Position numbers and translations under genes: made by a program. A stretch of 64,000 nucleotides of DNA, taken from assembly GCA_963697675.1 (NCBI GenBank), contig CAVOOW010000006.1:868001-932000 (forward strand). Direction: 5' to 3'. The notes beneath the pieces are model-generated. The model searched no databases. It was not told the DNA's origin and was given only the letters and a program-made list of their open reading frames with translations. Of this stretch, positions 10,573 to 20,424 are shown piece by piece (position 1 is the first letter of the stretch; each line of letters starts with the position of its first letter). This DNA is from CAVOOW01 sp963697675. Its GTDB lineage: Bacteria > Actinomycetota > Actinomycetes > JACCUZ01.

Positions 10573-12162
10573 TCAGAAGGTGCAGGGGTGCTGGCTGGGT
10601 GCGTACTGCCGGCAGGCCGTGAGCGGGTTCGCGTACTGGACCGCCGGCAGGGCGTCGCCGTCGAAGTCGAACATCGTCAGGTTGTCGTTGGGTGTGCCCT
10701 CGCCCGGTGTCCAACCCACGCCTGGGATCCACTCGGGCTGCCAGTAGAAAATGCCCTTGCCGTGCCCGCCGGGGACGGCGGCGAGGATCGAGCTCAGGTC
10801 GGAGACGAAGGACAGCTGCCCGCCCGGGGTCGCGGGGTAGCCGGGGACCACCTGGCTCTGCTCCCACAGGAAGTTGCCCGTTGCATCACCTTGCTCGAGA
10901 GTCCAGCCGTATTGCGTCTCGGCGAGCATGACGTCCTTGTCATAGCGCACCGCGAGATCGTTGACGTTGCCGCGTAGTTGGGTCATCGTCCCGTGCCAGA
11001 ACGGGTAGTAGGACAGTCCGATGACGTCGAACGGCACGTGCTGCGCCACCACGTCGTCGAAGAAGGTGCGGCTGAACGCGTTGTCGCCGCCCTGGTCGAA
11101 GTGGATCATGATGCGCGGCCGGGGACCGCGGGCATCGGATGCACCGGCGACGCCGGCCCGCAGCAGGGTGCCGAGGTTGTCCCACCCGGTGCCCGCCTCC
11201 CAGTCGAGCTGCCCGGTCGGCCAGAGCATGCCGTTGCGGATCTCGTTGCCGATCTGGACCATGCTGGCCGGCGTTCCCTGCGCGCGCAGGTGGTCGAGGA
11301 CGTCACGCGTGTAGGTGCGCACGGTCTGCGCCAGTGTCGGGAGATCCTGTCCCGCCCACGCCGCGGGGGTCGGTTGCTTCTGCGGATCGGCCCAGAAGTC
11401 TGAGTAGTGGAAGTCGAGCAGGATCCGCAGGTGGGCGGCCTTGGCCCGCCGGGCCATCGCGAGCAGGGAGTCGAGGTCGCTGTAGCCACCGGGCGGGTCG
11501 GTCCACAGCCGCAGGCGCACGTAGTTGCTGCCGTGGTCGCGCAGGATCCGTTCCGGCAACGCGGTGACACCGCGGTCGCGATAGCTGTTGCCGACTTCCG
11601 CCTCCTGCACGGCGAACGACAGGTCGTCGCCAACGATCTGCGCGCGCTGGTTCGGCCCGAGCACGCGCAGCGCGGCGATGCAGACGGGCCCGCCCGCCGA
11701 TCGCACGGACATCGAAACGAACCGCGCGAGGAGGCCGTGGCGCACCGGCAGCCAGGCGGGTACGTCGCCCGCCACGTCTGGCGCCGTCGCCACGTGGCGC
11801 AGCTTCGCGAGGTGGGCACCTGCTGAGAGCAGCACGCGAGTCGCGCTCGTGCCCGCGGCAAGGGTCAGGCCGAACCCGGCGACCCGTCGGGCCCGACCCA
11901 GGTCGAGGGTCACCGAGCCGCGATCAGCCGTGGTGCACCACGACGTCGCGGCGTCGCCGTCGGAGACCCGGGCTGCTTCCGCCGCCGCGCCACCCGTCGT
12001 GGCGACCACCTGTCCCTGGAGACCGAGATCCACGAGCTGATCGGCGCGATTGCCTGCGTGTCTGGAGCCGCCCGCGCTGGCCGGGGTGGTGACCAGGAGC
12101 GGCACGGCGAGGAGCAACGCGGTCGCCGCCGCAAGGACAGGGATCGAGGGGCGCGAGGCCAT
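10573..12162 (-). CDS. secreted GH53 arabinogalactan endo-beta-1,4-galactanase with discoidin-like N-terminal domain
   Basis: Predicted to cut beta-1,4-galactan side chains of plant pectin. It has a signal peptide at about 1-30, then a beta-rich segment (about 40-170, with SDGDAATSWCTT and SVTLDLG) resembling an F5/8-type carbohydrate-binding domain, then the GH53 barrel. FHYSDFWADPQKQ near 251-263 is characteristic. The acid/base glutamate is E307 in QIGNEI and the nucleophile is E415 in LAETQYGW. Sequence stays intact to a C-terminal Cys pair. It stands alone next to a different secreted hydrolase gene group and implies plant-polysaccharide use. Confidence 0.88.
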   Translation of the reverse strand: MASRPSIPVLAAATALLLAVPLLVTTPASAGGSRHAGNRADQLVDLGLQGQVVATTGGAAAEAARVSDGDAATSWCTTADRGSVTLDLGRARRVAGFGLTLAAGTSATRVLLSAGAHLAKLRHVATAPDVAGDVPAWLPVRHGLLARFVSMSVRSAGGPVCIAALRVLGPNQRAQIVGDDLSFAVQEAEVGNSYRDRGVTALPERILRDHGSNYVRLRLWTDPPGGYSDLDSLLAMARRAKAAHLRILLDFHYSDFWADPQKQPTPAAWAGQDLPTLAQTVRTYTRDVLDHLRAQGTPASMVQIGNEIRNGMLWPTGQLDWEAGTGWDNLGTLLRAGVAGASDARGPRPRIMIHFDQGGDNAFSRTFFDDVVAQHVPFDVIGLSYYPFWHGTMTQLRGNVNDLAVRYDKDVMLAETQYGWTLEQGDATGNFLWEQSQVVPGYPATPGGQLSFVSDLSSILAAVPGGHGKGIFYWQPEWIPGVGWTPGEGTPNDNLTMFDFDGDALPAVQYANPLTACRQYAPSQHPCTF

Positions 12163-12344
12163 GGGTCCTCCACGGGACGGGCTCCACGCGACCGGCCGAC
12201 CGGGTCAGGCGAGTGAAGCGCGGCAAGTCGAATTTAGGGGCATTTTGTGCGGAATTGTGCCGCGCGTCAATACCATCGCGCCGGACAGGCCGGACTGCTG
12301 CTTGGCTCCAGCGAGAAACGTGGTCGGCCGGAGCCCCCAAGCGT

Positions 12345-13013
12345 TCAGATCCAGCCGAGAGTGCTGAACTCGGGGAACCCGCCCTGCCAGATGCCGAACA
12401 CGGCGAACAGCAGCAACGAGAACCCGTACCCCGTGAGCAGCACCCGGCCGAGCCCGTCGCGAGTCACGAAACCCCAGCCCACGAACAGCACCGCGGTGGC
12501 GATGCCGAGAATCGGCGTCTGGCCCTCGACGCTGTTGGTGAAGTTGGTGAACCCGACCAGCAGCGCCAGCAGATGAGCGCCGACACCGCCTCGGTGGCGA
12601 CGCTCCGACACGGTCGCGGCCAGCGTCGCCACTATCAAGGCAAACCCGCTGTACCAGAGGTAGTGCCCGACGTGCTCGTCCCAGAGGTACGCGGGCTGTC
12701 CGGGCACGGCGTTGCCGACCGAGTTGGCGGCCAGGTGGATGCCCTGGCCCTGCGTGTAGAGCACTGCGGCGAACCAGAACACCATCCACGTGAGGCGGCT
12801 GGCTCGAGCCGCGCGCAGCGCCCCTGCTGCTGCGCCCGTCACGACGTACGGCGTGATCAGGTCGATCCAGTCGGCCCATCGGGTGTCGGTGCTGCCCACG
12901 TCGCCGAGGCCGGCGAACAGTGTGCCGATGTGGTGGGTGACCGGGTAGCCGATCGCCAGCAGGACCAACCATGGGCCGAAGTCCCCGTCGCGGCGATCGG
13001 CATAGGTGGCCAT
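12345..13013 (-). CDS. polytopic membrane protein of unknown function
   Basis: A 222-residue protein with about six or seven hydrophobic segments. It contains conserved-looking polar motifs inside the membrane region: YPVTHHIGTLFAGLG near residue 24, GQGIHLAANSVGN near 89, WDEHVGHYLWYSG near 111 and GFTNFTNSVEGQT near 153. Repeated His residues could bind metal or haem, but I do not recognise the family. It ends 183 bases upstream of the GH53 start and starts just downstream of the NlpC gene, with which it may be co-transcribed. Confidence 0.6.
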   Translation of the reverse strand: MATYADRRDGDFGPWLVLLAIGYPVTHHIGTLFAGLGDVGSTDTRWADWIDLITPYVVTGAAAGALRAARASRLTWMVFWFAAVLYTQGQGIHLAANSVGNAVPGQPAYLWDEHVGHYLWYSGFALIVATLAATVSERRHRGGVGAHLLALLVGFTNFTNSVEGQTPILGIATAVLFVGWGFVTRDGLGRVLLTGYGFSLLLFAVFGIWQGGFPEFSTLGWI

Positions 13014-13041
13014 CAGATCGCTCCCGACAACATCACGACCG

Positions 13042-14344
13042 TCAAGGTCGAGCGGCCCCGAAAAGGCTGCTGCGCCAGATGCTAGAGATGCGCACGTTGG
13101 CTCCGGTGTACGGCGCCTCGATCATGTTGCCGCTGCCGATGTAGAGGGCGACGTGGTAGATGCTGTTGTGGTTGTTCTTGTCGCTGCCGAAGAAGACCAG
13201 ATCGCCGGGGCGCAGGTTGCTCAGCGACACCTTCTCGGCCTGCTCGTACTGCGCGACGCTGTAGTGCGGCAGGCTGACGCCGCCCTGCTCCCAGGCGCGC
13301 ATCGTCAGGCCGGAGCAGTCGAACCGGTCCGGACCCACGGCGCCCCACTGGTAGGGCTTGCCGATCTGGGCCCGGGCGTAGTTGATCGCGGCCTGCGCAC
13401 CCGTGCTGGTGCCGGACGAGGAGCCGCCCGACCCTGGGTCGCCGCCGCCTCCCGAGCCGCCGCCGCCGCCACCGCCGCCGTTGCCACCGCCGTTGCCACC
13501 GCTGTTGGCGGCCGCCTCGGCAGCCGCGCGCCGGTTGGCCTCGGCCTGACGTTCCGCTGCCGCCTGGGCGGCCGCGATGCCGGCCTGCCTGGCCTGCTCG
13601 AGACGCACCGACGTGTGCCGGGCCGCCGCGAGCTCGGCCACCAGCGCACGACGCTGTGCGGCGATCTGACCGACGGCTGCCTGCTGCTCGGCCAGCCGTG
13701 CCTCGGCCGCCCGCTTGGTCAGGGCGACCGCGTCGGCTGCTTCCTGCCGCTTGGTCACCATGTCGTCGGCGCGCGTCTGCAGGACGCCGGCAACCGCCCT
13801 CGCCGACGTCAGCCGGTCGAGGGCGTTCTCCCGGGTCGCACCGATCGACTGCAGGGCGGCCGCTCGGCTGATCAGGTCTCGTGGGCCATCGGCCGAGAGC
13901 ATCGCGCTCAAGGTCGTGAGGCCGCCGCCCGAGCGGTAGGCCGCCGCCGCGAAGGCGCCGAGGTCGCGCTGCGAGGTGACGACGCTCTCCTTGGCGGCAT
14001 CGGCCTCCTGCTGGGCCGCGATCGCGGCGGTGACCGCTTGCTCGAGCCGGAAGCGCGCGCCGTTGTAGGCCTCGACAGCCTGCGCGACGACGATCGCGAG
14101 CTGCGCCTGCCGGGCGCTCGCGGCGGCGAGCTGGGCCTCGATGGCTCCGACCTGGTGGCTCTTGCGAGGCGACCTTGGCCTTGCTGTCAGCGACCTGTCC
14201 GGCGGTCGGGTAGGTGCGGTCAGCGAGCGCGGGGCTGCTCGGCCCGCAGATGCTCAGCGCGGCCAGGACGAGGACGGCACCGCCCGCGGCGATACGCCGG
14301 CGGGTCGGTCGAGCCGGTCCTGCCTCAGCGCGCTGCACCGTCAC
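13042..14344 (-). CDS. NlpC/P60 (C40) peptidoglycan endopeptidase with coiled-coil N-terminus (frameshift)
   Basis: Predicted to cleave stem peptides in the cell wall. Order of parts: signal peptide (RRRIAAGGAVLVLAALSICG), long Ala/Gln/Arg coiled coil, a Gly/Ser-rich linker, then the NlpC domain. Catalytic Cys lies in RFDCSGLTMRAW and the His in YHVALYIG. The domain order resembles RipA-type hydrolases. The frame breaks near 14165: one extra base separates DSKAKVAS from KSHQVGAIEAQL. The GTG at 14344 has GGAGGAG about 7 bases upstream. The Gly run encoded by repeated GCC/ACC triplets is slippage-prone. Confidence 0.85.
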
Positions 14345-14542
14345 CGGCACTCCTCCGTGTTGCGTTCGTCGCGGCGCGCCGTGAGGTCGCGTCGTGTCCC
14401 GTCTGCCAGCTCAGTGCTGGGTGCTCGTGGCGGTGCGTCATGCCGTTCTGCGCGTACCGACTCTGATGTCTCGACGCTCTGACCCGCCGCCTGAAGTCAC
14501 AGGAGACCCGTTAGACAACACCCGTACCATCTTTGCCGTCAA

Positions 14543-14578
14543 GGGGCCGGTTGTCCGCCGAACCCGACAAACGGCCCC
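14543..14578 (-). terminator. terminator hairpin after the LamG/PKD gene
   Basis: Arms ggggccg (14543-14549) and cggcccc (14572-14578), extended inward by ttgtc/gacaa past one mismatch, form a stable hairpin about 70 bases after the LamG/PKD stop. It separates that gene from the NlpC gene. Confidence 0.65.
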
Positions 14579-14649
14579 CATGACCGCTGCCCGCAGGCGC
14601 GCGCCGCGCGTAGGACAGAGGAGTCGTACGCGCGAGCGCGCCGTTCGGC

Positions 14650-17172
14650 TCAGGGGGCAGGCGCCAGCACGACCGACCACATGGTGGCCATGTCGGACGG
14701 TGCGTCGGTTGTTGCCGTTATGTGCCCGTATGTCCCGGCAGCCACGGTCGCCCCGGAGTCGGCCAGCGAGCTGCAGATCCGCCCGGCGTCCGCCCCGCAG
14801 GCTGCGCCCCGGCCGGTGACCGACCCCGCGAGGGCCCAGCCGGTCGTGGCTGCGGACTTGTCGGCCCAGTAGGACACCACCCAGGCTCCGGCCGGTGCCG
14901 TGACGTCGGGCGTCGCGCGGGTCGTGTGGTCGTTCGTCAGGTCGGTGGACCGCGCGAACGTCGGCGTCGCGCTCGTGTCGACCCCGGAGTAGGCCGCCAC
15001 GGTGAGCGTGTACTTGGCGGCCCCGCTGAGGGGGACATGCACAACGGCGCCGACATCACCCGCGGCGGCGACCTTGGTCCAGGCCGTCGTGCCCATCGTC
15101 TTGGCCGCGAGGCTGTCCAGCTGGGTCCAGCCCGTCACACCGGTCGGGGGCGAGACCGTCCGCGCGAGGTTGTTCATGCTGAGGAACATCACCAGCTGCT
15201 GCCCGGCTGCAGTAGCGGGCACCGTGACCGTCGGGTTGTTGTTGCTGGCCTGCGCCGTCCGCGCGTCGACGAACGCGACCGCACTGTCGACCGGTTCCGC
15301 GGTGACCGTCACCGGCTTGGTGATGCTGTCGGTCGCGCCCTGGTTGTCGGTCACCGTCAACGTCACGTCATAGGTGCCGGCAGCCGCGAAGCCGTGGTTC
15401 GGGTCAGCTTCCGTCGACGTCCCGTCACCACCGAAGGTCCACGCGTACGAGGCGATGCTGCCGTCCGGATCCACCGAGCCCGACGAGTCGAACCCACAGT
15501 CCAGGAACGCGCACGACGGCGAGAAGTCGGCAGTCGGCGACAGGTTGCCAGGTGGCTGGTCCGATGCCGGCAGCACGATGGACCACATCGTGGCCTTGTC
15601 GGAGGCGGTGTTGGTTGTGGCGTTGATGTGTCCGTACGTTCCGGCGGGCACGGGTGCCCCGGAGTCGGCCCAGGCGCTGCAGATCCGTCCGCTGTCAAGA
15701 GTGCAGCCCTTTATGCGGGTGGCGACGGAGGCGTCCGGTGTCCAGGCGGTCGTGGTGGCTGACTTGTCCGCCCAGTAGGACACCACCCATGATCCGGCAG
15801 GTGCGTTGACGTCCGGCGTGGGCCGGGCGGCGTGGTTGGTGGTGTCGCTGGCACTGGCGAAACTCAGGACCGGGGCGCTGTCCACTCCGGAGTAGGCGGC
15901 CACGGTCAGCGTGTACTTCGCGGTGCCGGACAGCGGTGTGCGGACCACTGTGCCGGGGTCCCCGGCCTGGGCAACCTTCGTCCACAAGGTGGTGGACATG
16001 GTGCCGGCCGCAACCGTGTCGAGCTTGGTCCAGCCGGTGACCCCCGTCGGCCCCGAGATCGTGCGGGTCGGGTCGTTCATGCTGAGCGCCATCACCAGGC
16101 GCTGGCCGGCGACGGCGGTGGCGGGCACGGTGACGGTCGGGCTGTTGTTGCTGGCCGCGGACAGGGCGGACCCGACGAACGCGACCGTGCTCTCGACCGG
16201 ATCGTCGGTCACGGTGACGGACTTGGTGACGCTGCGGGTCGCGCCTTGGTTGTCCGTCACGGTCAGCCTGGCGTTGTACGTGCCGGCCGCGCCGTAGGTG
16301 TGGCTGGGGTTGGCCGCCGTCGATGTGGCACCGTCACCGAACGTCCATGCGTACGACGCGATGCTCCCGTCCGGATCTCCGGCCGCCGACGAGTCGAACA
16401 GGCACAGCAATGACGCGCACGAGCTCGCGAAGTCAGCGGTCGGGATCTGGTTGGCGGCCTTGGTGAACCTGACGTAGTCGATCTGGCCGGAGAAGTAGTC
16501 GCAGGTGATGTCGATCTGGTCGCAGTCGAGCTTGCCGCCGAACGTCATCGGGAAGTTGTTGTCGACCGTGCCGGCCGAGCCGTTCTTCCGGTTCCGGAAG
16601 GCTCCGTCCACGTACATCGTGACGCCCGACGAGTTGTAAACACAGGTGAGGTTGTGCCACTGGTCGTCGTTCAGCGGCGTCTTGGCAGCCGTGGCAACCT
16701 GACCGAGGGAGCCCTTGAACAGGCACGACGGGATGCCGCCGGGGTTCTGGATCTTCCACTGGCCGCCGGGAGTCTGCGCCTGGCCCTTCTGGATGATGTT
16801 GCCGAAGTTCTCCTGCGTCCGATAGCGGAGCTCGATCGTGAAGGGCTGGTTGCCGGGCTCGAGGTTGATGTTGTCCGGCACCTGGATGACCCGCTCGGGG
16901 GACGGCGGGGCCTGCTCGGGCGGCCGGCGCACCCAGTTGTAGGCCGTTGCTCCGTCGAAGACGGCGCCGGTCTGCACGCCCGTCGGGTCGATGACGCCGT
17001 TGAGTCCGTTGCCGCTGCTGTCGGTCATCACGGTGGACCCTGCCGGTTCGTTCATCTCGTAGTCCGCCGTGGCGCCGACGACAGCCTCGGCCGGCGTCAC
17101 TGTCGTCAGCGAGATGCCTGCAACGACGCAGACGGCGGTGCCAGCGCTGATGAGCGCGCGCGAGAAGCGCAT
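14650..17172 (-). CDS. secreted LamG and PKD domain protein with an internal duplication
   Basis: An 840-residue exported protein, probably an adhesin or polysaccharide-binding protein. It has a signal peptide at about 1-31 and a LamG/concanavalin-like domain at about 35-240 (WKIQNPGG, TMYVDGAFRNRKNG, SGQIDYVRF). Two tandem blocks follow, each a PKD domain (DPDGSIASYAWTFG, GTYDVTLTVTDNQGAT) plus about 190 residues containing TVAAYSGVD, WVVSYWADKSA and AGTYGHI. No catalytic motif or sorting signal is seen. The start is the ATG at 17172, just before the signal sequence. Confidence 0.8.
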   Translation of the reverse strand: MRFSRALISAGTAVCVVAGISLTTVTPAEAVVGATADYEMNEPAGSTVMTDSSGNGLNGVIDPTGVQTGAVFDGATAYNWVRRPPEQAPPSPERVIQVPDNINLEPGNQPFTIELRYRTQENFGNIIQKGQAQTPGGQWKIQNPGGIPSCLFKGSLGQVATAAKTPLNDDQWHNLTCVYNSSGVTMYVDGAFRNRKNGSAGTVDNNFPMTFGGKLDCDQIDITCDYFSGQIDYVRFTKAANQIPTADFASSCASLLCLFDSSAAGDPDGSIASYAWTFGDGATSTAANPSHTYGAAGTYNARLTVTDNQGATRSVTKSVTVTDDPVESTVAFVGSALSAASNNSPTVTVPATAVAGQRLVMALSMNDPTRTISGPTGVTGWTKLDTVAAGTMSTTLWTKVAQAGDPGTVVRTPLSGTAKYTLTVAAYSGVDSAPVLSFASASDTTNHAARPTPDVNAPAGSWVVSYWADKSATTTAWTPDASVATRIKGCTLDSGRICSAWADSGAPVPAGTYGHINATTNTASDKATMWSIVLPASDQPPGNLSPTADFSPSCAFLDCGFDSSGSVDPDGSIASYAWTFGGDGTSTEADPNHGFAAAGTYDVTLTVTDNQGATDSITKPVTVTAEPVDSAVAFVDARTAQASNNNPTVTVPATAAGQQLVMFLSMNNLARTVSPPTGVTGWTQLDSLAAKTMGTTAWTKVAAAGDVGAVVHVPLSGAAKYTLTVAAYSGVDTSATPTFARSTDLTNDHTTRATPDVTAPAGAWVVSYWADKSAATTGWALAGSVTGRGAACGADAGRICSSLADSGATVAAGTYGHITATTDAPSDMATMWSVVLAPAP

Positions 17173-17401
17173 GTCATGTCCCCCCACAAGAACCCGCCGT
17201 CGAGACAGGCGGGTGTGACCGGAATCCCGGGTGTCGTCTAGCCCCCCAGACACAGCCGAACCTAGTGCAGGACCCGGGTGTGCCGCACCGATTACGGGCT
17301 TCTTCCGCGAGGCGCTTCAACAGGCGAACAGCCGCCTCAGCATGCGTGCACGCCTGCTGGCGCGACGTCCCGCCCTGCCAAACGTGGTCAGATGCAAACG
17401 G

Positions 17402-17474
17402 AGCCGCCTAACGGAATCGAACCGTTGACCTTCTCATTACGAGTGAGACGCTCTACCGACTGAGCTAAGGCGGC
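17402..17474 (-). tRNA. tRNA-Thr (anticodon CGT)
   Basis: The minus strand folds as a complete cloverleaf. The 7-bp acceptor gccgcct/aggcggc, a D-arm with agctcagtcggtagagc, an anticodon stem tctca/tgaga around ctCGTaa, and a T-arm with ggttcgattcc are all present. Anticodon CGT reads ACG threonine codons, which are frequent in this GC-rich genome. CCA is not encoded. Confidence 0.95.
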
Positions 17475-17541
17475 CTGCGGCGAGCGGCGACATTGCCGGC
17501 CCGACACGACCGCGGAGTCTACGGCATGCGCATCCCGCGGC

Positions 17542-19072
17542 TCACCGACAGCGCGTGTCCTCGGCGGGCAGCTTCCCCTCGACGAGGTAGGCGTCGACCG
17601 CGTCGTCGATGCACCCGCTGCCTTCCTTGTAGGCCGTGTGCCCGTCGCCGTCGTAGGTCAGCAGGTGTCCCGAGTCGAGCTCCGCGGCGAGGTTCTTGGC
17701 GAAGGCGTACGGCGTCGCGGGGTCCCGCGTGGTGCCCACGACGAGGATCGGGCCGGCACCCGGAGCCTGGATCGGAGCGGCCTTGCCCTCCGGAGGCACC
17801 GACCAGTAAGCGCACGGGAGGAAGCCCCACGCGAGGTAGGCCCCGAACCTCGGCGCGACCGCGTCGAACGCGCTTGCCCGGGCCCGCAGAGCGGCGAGGT
17901 CGGTCGTCTCCCCGCGGTCGAGGCAGGTCACCGCGTACATCGCGTCGTTCCCGTTGGTCGTGTAGTGACCCTTCGCATTGCGGTTGAGGTAGAAGTCGGC
18001 GAGCAGCAGCAGCGTGGAACCGTTGCCGTTGATCGCCTGCGCGAGCGCCACACGCAGCACGGCCCACAACGCCGGGTCGTACATCGAATAGGCCATTCCC
18101 AGCAGCGCGAGCGACTGGGTCACCGGCCGCGAACCACGCAACGGCGTCCGGTCGGCTGCGTCGAGGATGCCGGACACCTGCCCCAGCGCATGCGTGCGGT
18201 CGCCGGACAACGGGCAGCCCCGCCGACGCAGGCAGTCATCGACGAACGACGCGAGCGCCCGTTCGAACCCGACGGCCTGGGAGCGCTCGAGTGCGGCGGC
18301 GTCTGCTGCCGGGTCGACGACGCCGTCGAGCACCAGCCGCCCGACGCGGTCGGGGAACATCTCCGCGTAGATCGCACCGAGGTATGTGCCATAGGACTTG
18401 CCGAGGAAGTTGAGCTTGGCGTCGCCGAGAACTCCGCGCAGCACATCGAGATCGCGTGCACTGTCGCGCGTCCCGACGTGGGCGAGCAAGCCGCCGTTGC
18501 TGGCCGCGCAGCGTTCACCGAAGAGCTTCGACAGGCGTACGAGCTGAGCTTCCTCGGCGCTGTCATCCGGGGAACCGTCCTGCGCCGTGAAGGTGTCCGT
18601 CTCGCTGTCGCTGAGACAGCGGATCGGTGCGCTCTCACCGACGCCGCGTGGGTCGAAGCCCACGATGTCGTAGTGCTTGCGCACGGCCCCCGAGGTCACG
18701 CTGTCGGCCGCCTCTGCATAGCCAACGCCCGACGCACCCGGCCCGCCAGGGTTGAGCAGCAACGAGCCGAGCCGGTCCCCGCCCTTTGACCGCAGCCGCA
18801 CGACAGACAGGGCGATGGACGGGCCGGTGGGTGCCGCATAGTCGACGGGGACGCGGACGTTGGTGCAGTCGAAACCGTTGTGGCAGCCGTGCCACGCGAT
18901 GTGCTGGTCGTAGAACGCTGCCAGGGCAGGGTCCGACGTCTCGGTGTCGGTCGGCGGGGCTGCACTGCTGGGTGCCGGGGTGGACTGCGGTTGCGTCGAC
19001 TCGCCTTCCCGAGGTGCACGCGGCGAGGAGGCACAGCGCCAGCGCCGCGGGCACGACCCGCGACCACGACAT
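17542..19072 (-). CDS. TAP-like alpha/beta-hydrolase lipoprotein (tripeptidyl aminopeptidase family; frameshift)
   Basis: A secreted serine hydrolase of the Streptomyces tripeptidyl-aminopeptidase type. The lipobox is LLAAC about 20 residues in, so it should be membrane-anchored. The hydrolase part has LNPGGPGASG, DPRGVGES, the nucleophile in GKSYGTYLG, an Asp in TTRDPATPY and a His in GDGHTAY. The lipoprotein signal and the rest are in different frames. Removing one base from the C3 run at 19008-19010 joins ACTS to EGESTQPQSTPAPSSAA. ATG 19072 has ggaagg upstream. Substrate specificity cannot be told. Confidence 0.85.
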
Positions 19073-19182
19073 CAATGGAGCCTTCCCGGTTGGCAGCGCC
19101 CGTCCGGCGTCACCCAGTCGACTCTAAGCGCTGAAGAGGCACGCCTTCGACGCGCGAGCAGTCCGCGGTAGGTCGCCGCGCC

Positions 19183-20307
19183 TCACCGACGGCGCGGACA
19201 CAAAGTGGCGAGCGTCCGGTCCAGTCGGGCCGCCGAGGCCGGGTCGAGGCGCGCCCAGGCGCCGGCGGTCTGCCAGTCAGCAGGGTGGCTCGTGTGCGAC
19301 AAGTACACCGGTAGTCCGCTGGCTTTCAGCGGCACGCCCGCCAGGGTCTTGGCCAACGGCACGTGTGGCACGGCGCTGCTGCAGTCGGCGGCGTGCAGCG
19401 ACGACGTGACCGAGGCGGTGCCACCGGCCGGCAGCTGCGTCCACAGCACGTGTGACCCGGCTCCGGTCACGGTTTCGTCGGCGAAGGTCGCCGGCAGGAT
19501 CCACAGGTCGTGCCGGCTGGGGTTGGTCAGGGTGAGCGTGACCTGGAGCGCGTGCTTACCGGGAACGGCGGAGGCGCTCGCCTCCGGCAGCGCTTGGAAG
19601 AAGGTGCTCAGGCAGGTCCCGCGGACCCCGTTGTGCCACGAGGCGTTCGACTCGTCGAGCGGTGCGTCGTAGGTCGTGACACGGCCGTAGGTGTCCGTAC
19701 GGCGGACCCGAGCACGATAGTCCGCGTCCTTGGCAGACCACCAAGCCGAGCCCGAGCAGTCGACCGTGGCCCCCAGGGTGCCTTGCTTGGCAACTTTGTA
19801 GCGCACGGTCGCGATCGTGCTCGTGGGGTCGGTGAGCCCCGGACCCACGACGCCGACAGCCGTGACGATGTCGCCCCGCGCGCGGGGGATCACCTGATAT
19901 ATCAGCTTCGCCCGGACCCGACCCTGCGGGTCGAAGTCCTGCGACGAGCCGCCCTGGTAGGGGCCCTGGTCGAACCCGACGACGTCGACGGCTACGACCG
20001 GGTCCGGGGGCGGCGGCCGGGTCACCAGGTAGTCGACGCCGACGGCAACGACAACCAGCAGCGCGGCCAACGCGCCGAGCAACCGCCGGTGCCTGCCCGG
20101 CCAGGCCAGGGCGCCGCTGCGCTCGAGTGCCTGCCGCAGCCAGGGCTCTCGCGGCTCGTCCGCCGGCGAGATGAGCAGGTCGAGCCCGTGGTTGGCTCGT
20201 TGCCACGATTGGGTGTCGTCGTGCTCGCCCTGGTGCCGGCGCCCTTCGCGCTTGGGCGCTGCCGGCCCGTCGATGCGGTCACTCGGCTCCTCGGCCGCCC
20301 GGTTCAT
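19183..20307 (-). CDS. single-pass membrane protein of unknown function
   Basis: A cytoplasmic basic N-terminus of about 70 residues is followed by one membrane segment (LLGALAALLVVVAVGVDYLV) and an extracellular region of about 270 residues. The outer part contains several Cys (VDCSGS, RGTCLS, ADCSSA, TLCPRR) that may form disulfides. The body looks beta-rich, with alternating hydrophobics such as HALQVTLTLTNPSRHDLWILPATF. I do not recognise the family. The ATG at 20307 is a choice between several upstream codons. It neighbours the TAP-like lipoprotein gene but is separated by 110 bases. Confidence 0.55.
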   Translation of the reverse strand: MNRAAEEPSDRIDGPAAPKREGRRHQGEHDDTQSWQRANHGLDLLISPADEPREPWLRQALERSGALAWPGRHRRLLGALAALLVVVAVGVDYLVTRPPPPDPVVAVDVVGFDQGPYQGGSSQDFDPQGRVRAKLIYQVIPRARGDIVTAVGVVGPGLTDPTSTIATVRYKVAKQGTLGATVDCSGSAWWSAKDADYRARVRRTDTYGRVTTYDAPLDESNASWHNGVRGTCLSTFFQALPEASASAVPGKHALQVTLTLTNPSRHDLWILPATFADETVTGAGSHVLWTQLPAGGTASVTSSLHAADCSSAVPHVPLAKTLAGVPLKASGLPVYLSHTSHPADWQTAGAWARLDPASAARLDRTLATLCPRRR

Positions 20308-20424
20308 ATGCACACGGTGCCCCAGATCGCGCCCAGCCGCCCGGTTTCGGGCTTCCGGGACCACGGCCTTTGCAGCGTACGCGCGACTGCCCGCGCTGGT
20401 CGCGGTCGGGGACGCCTACAACGC

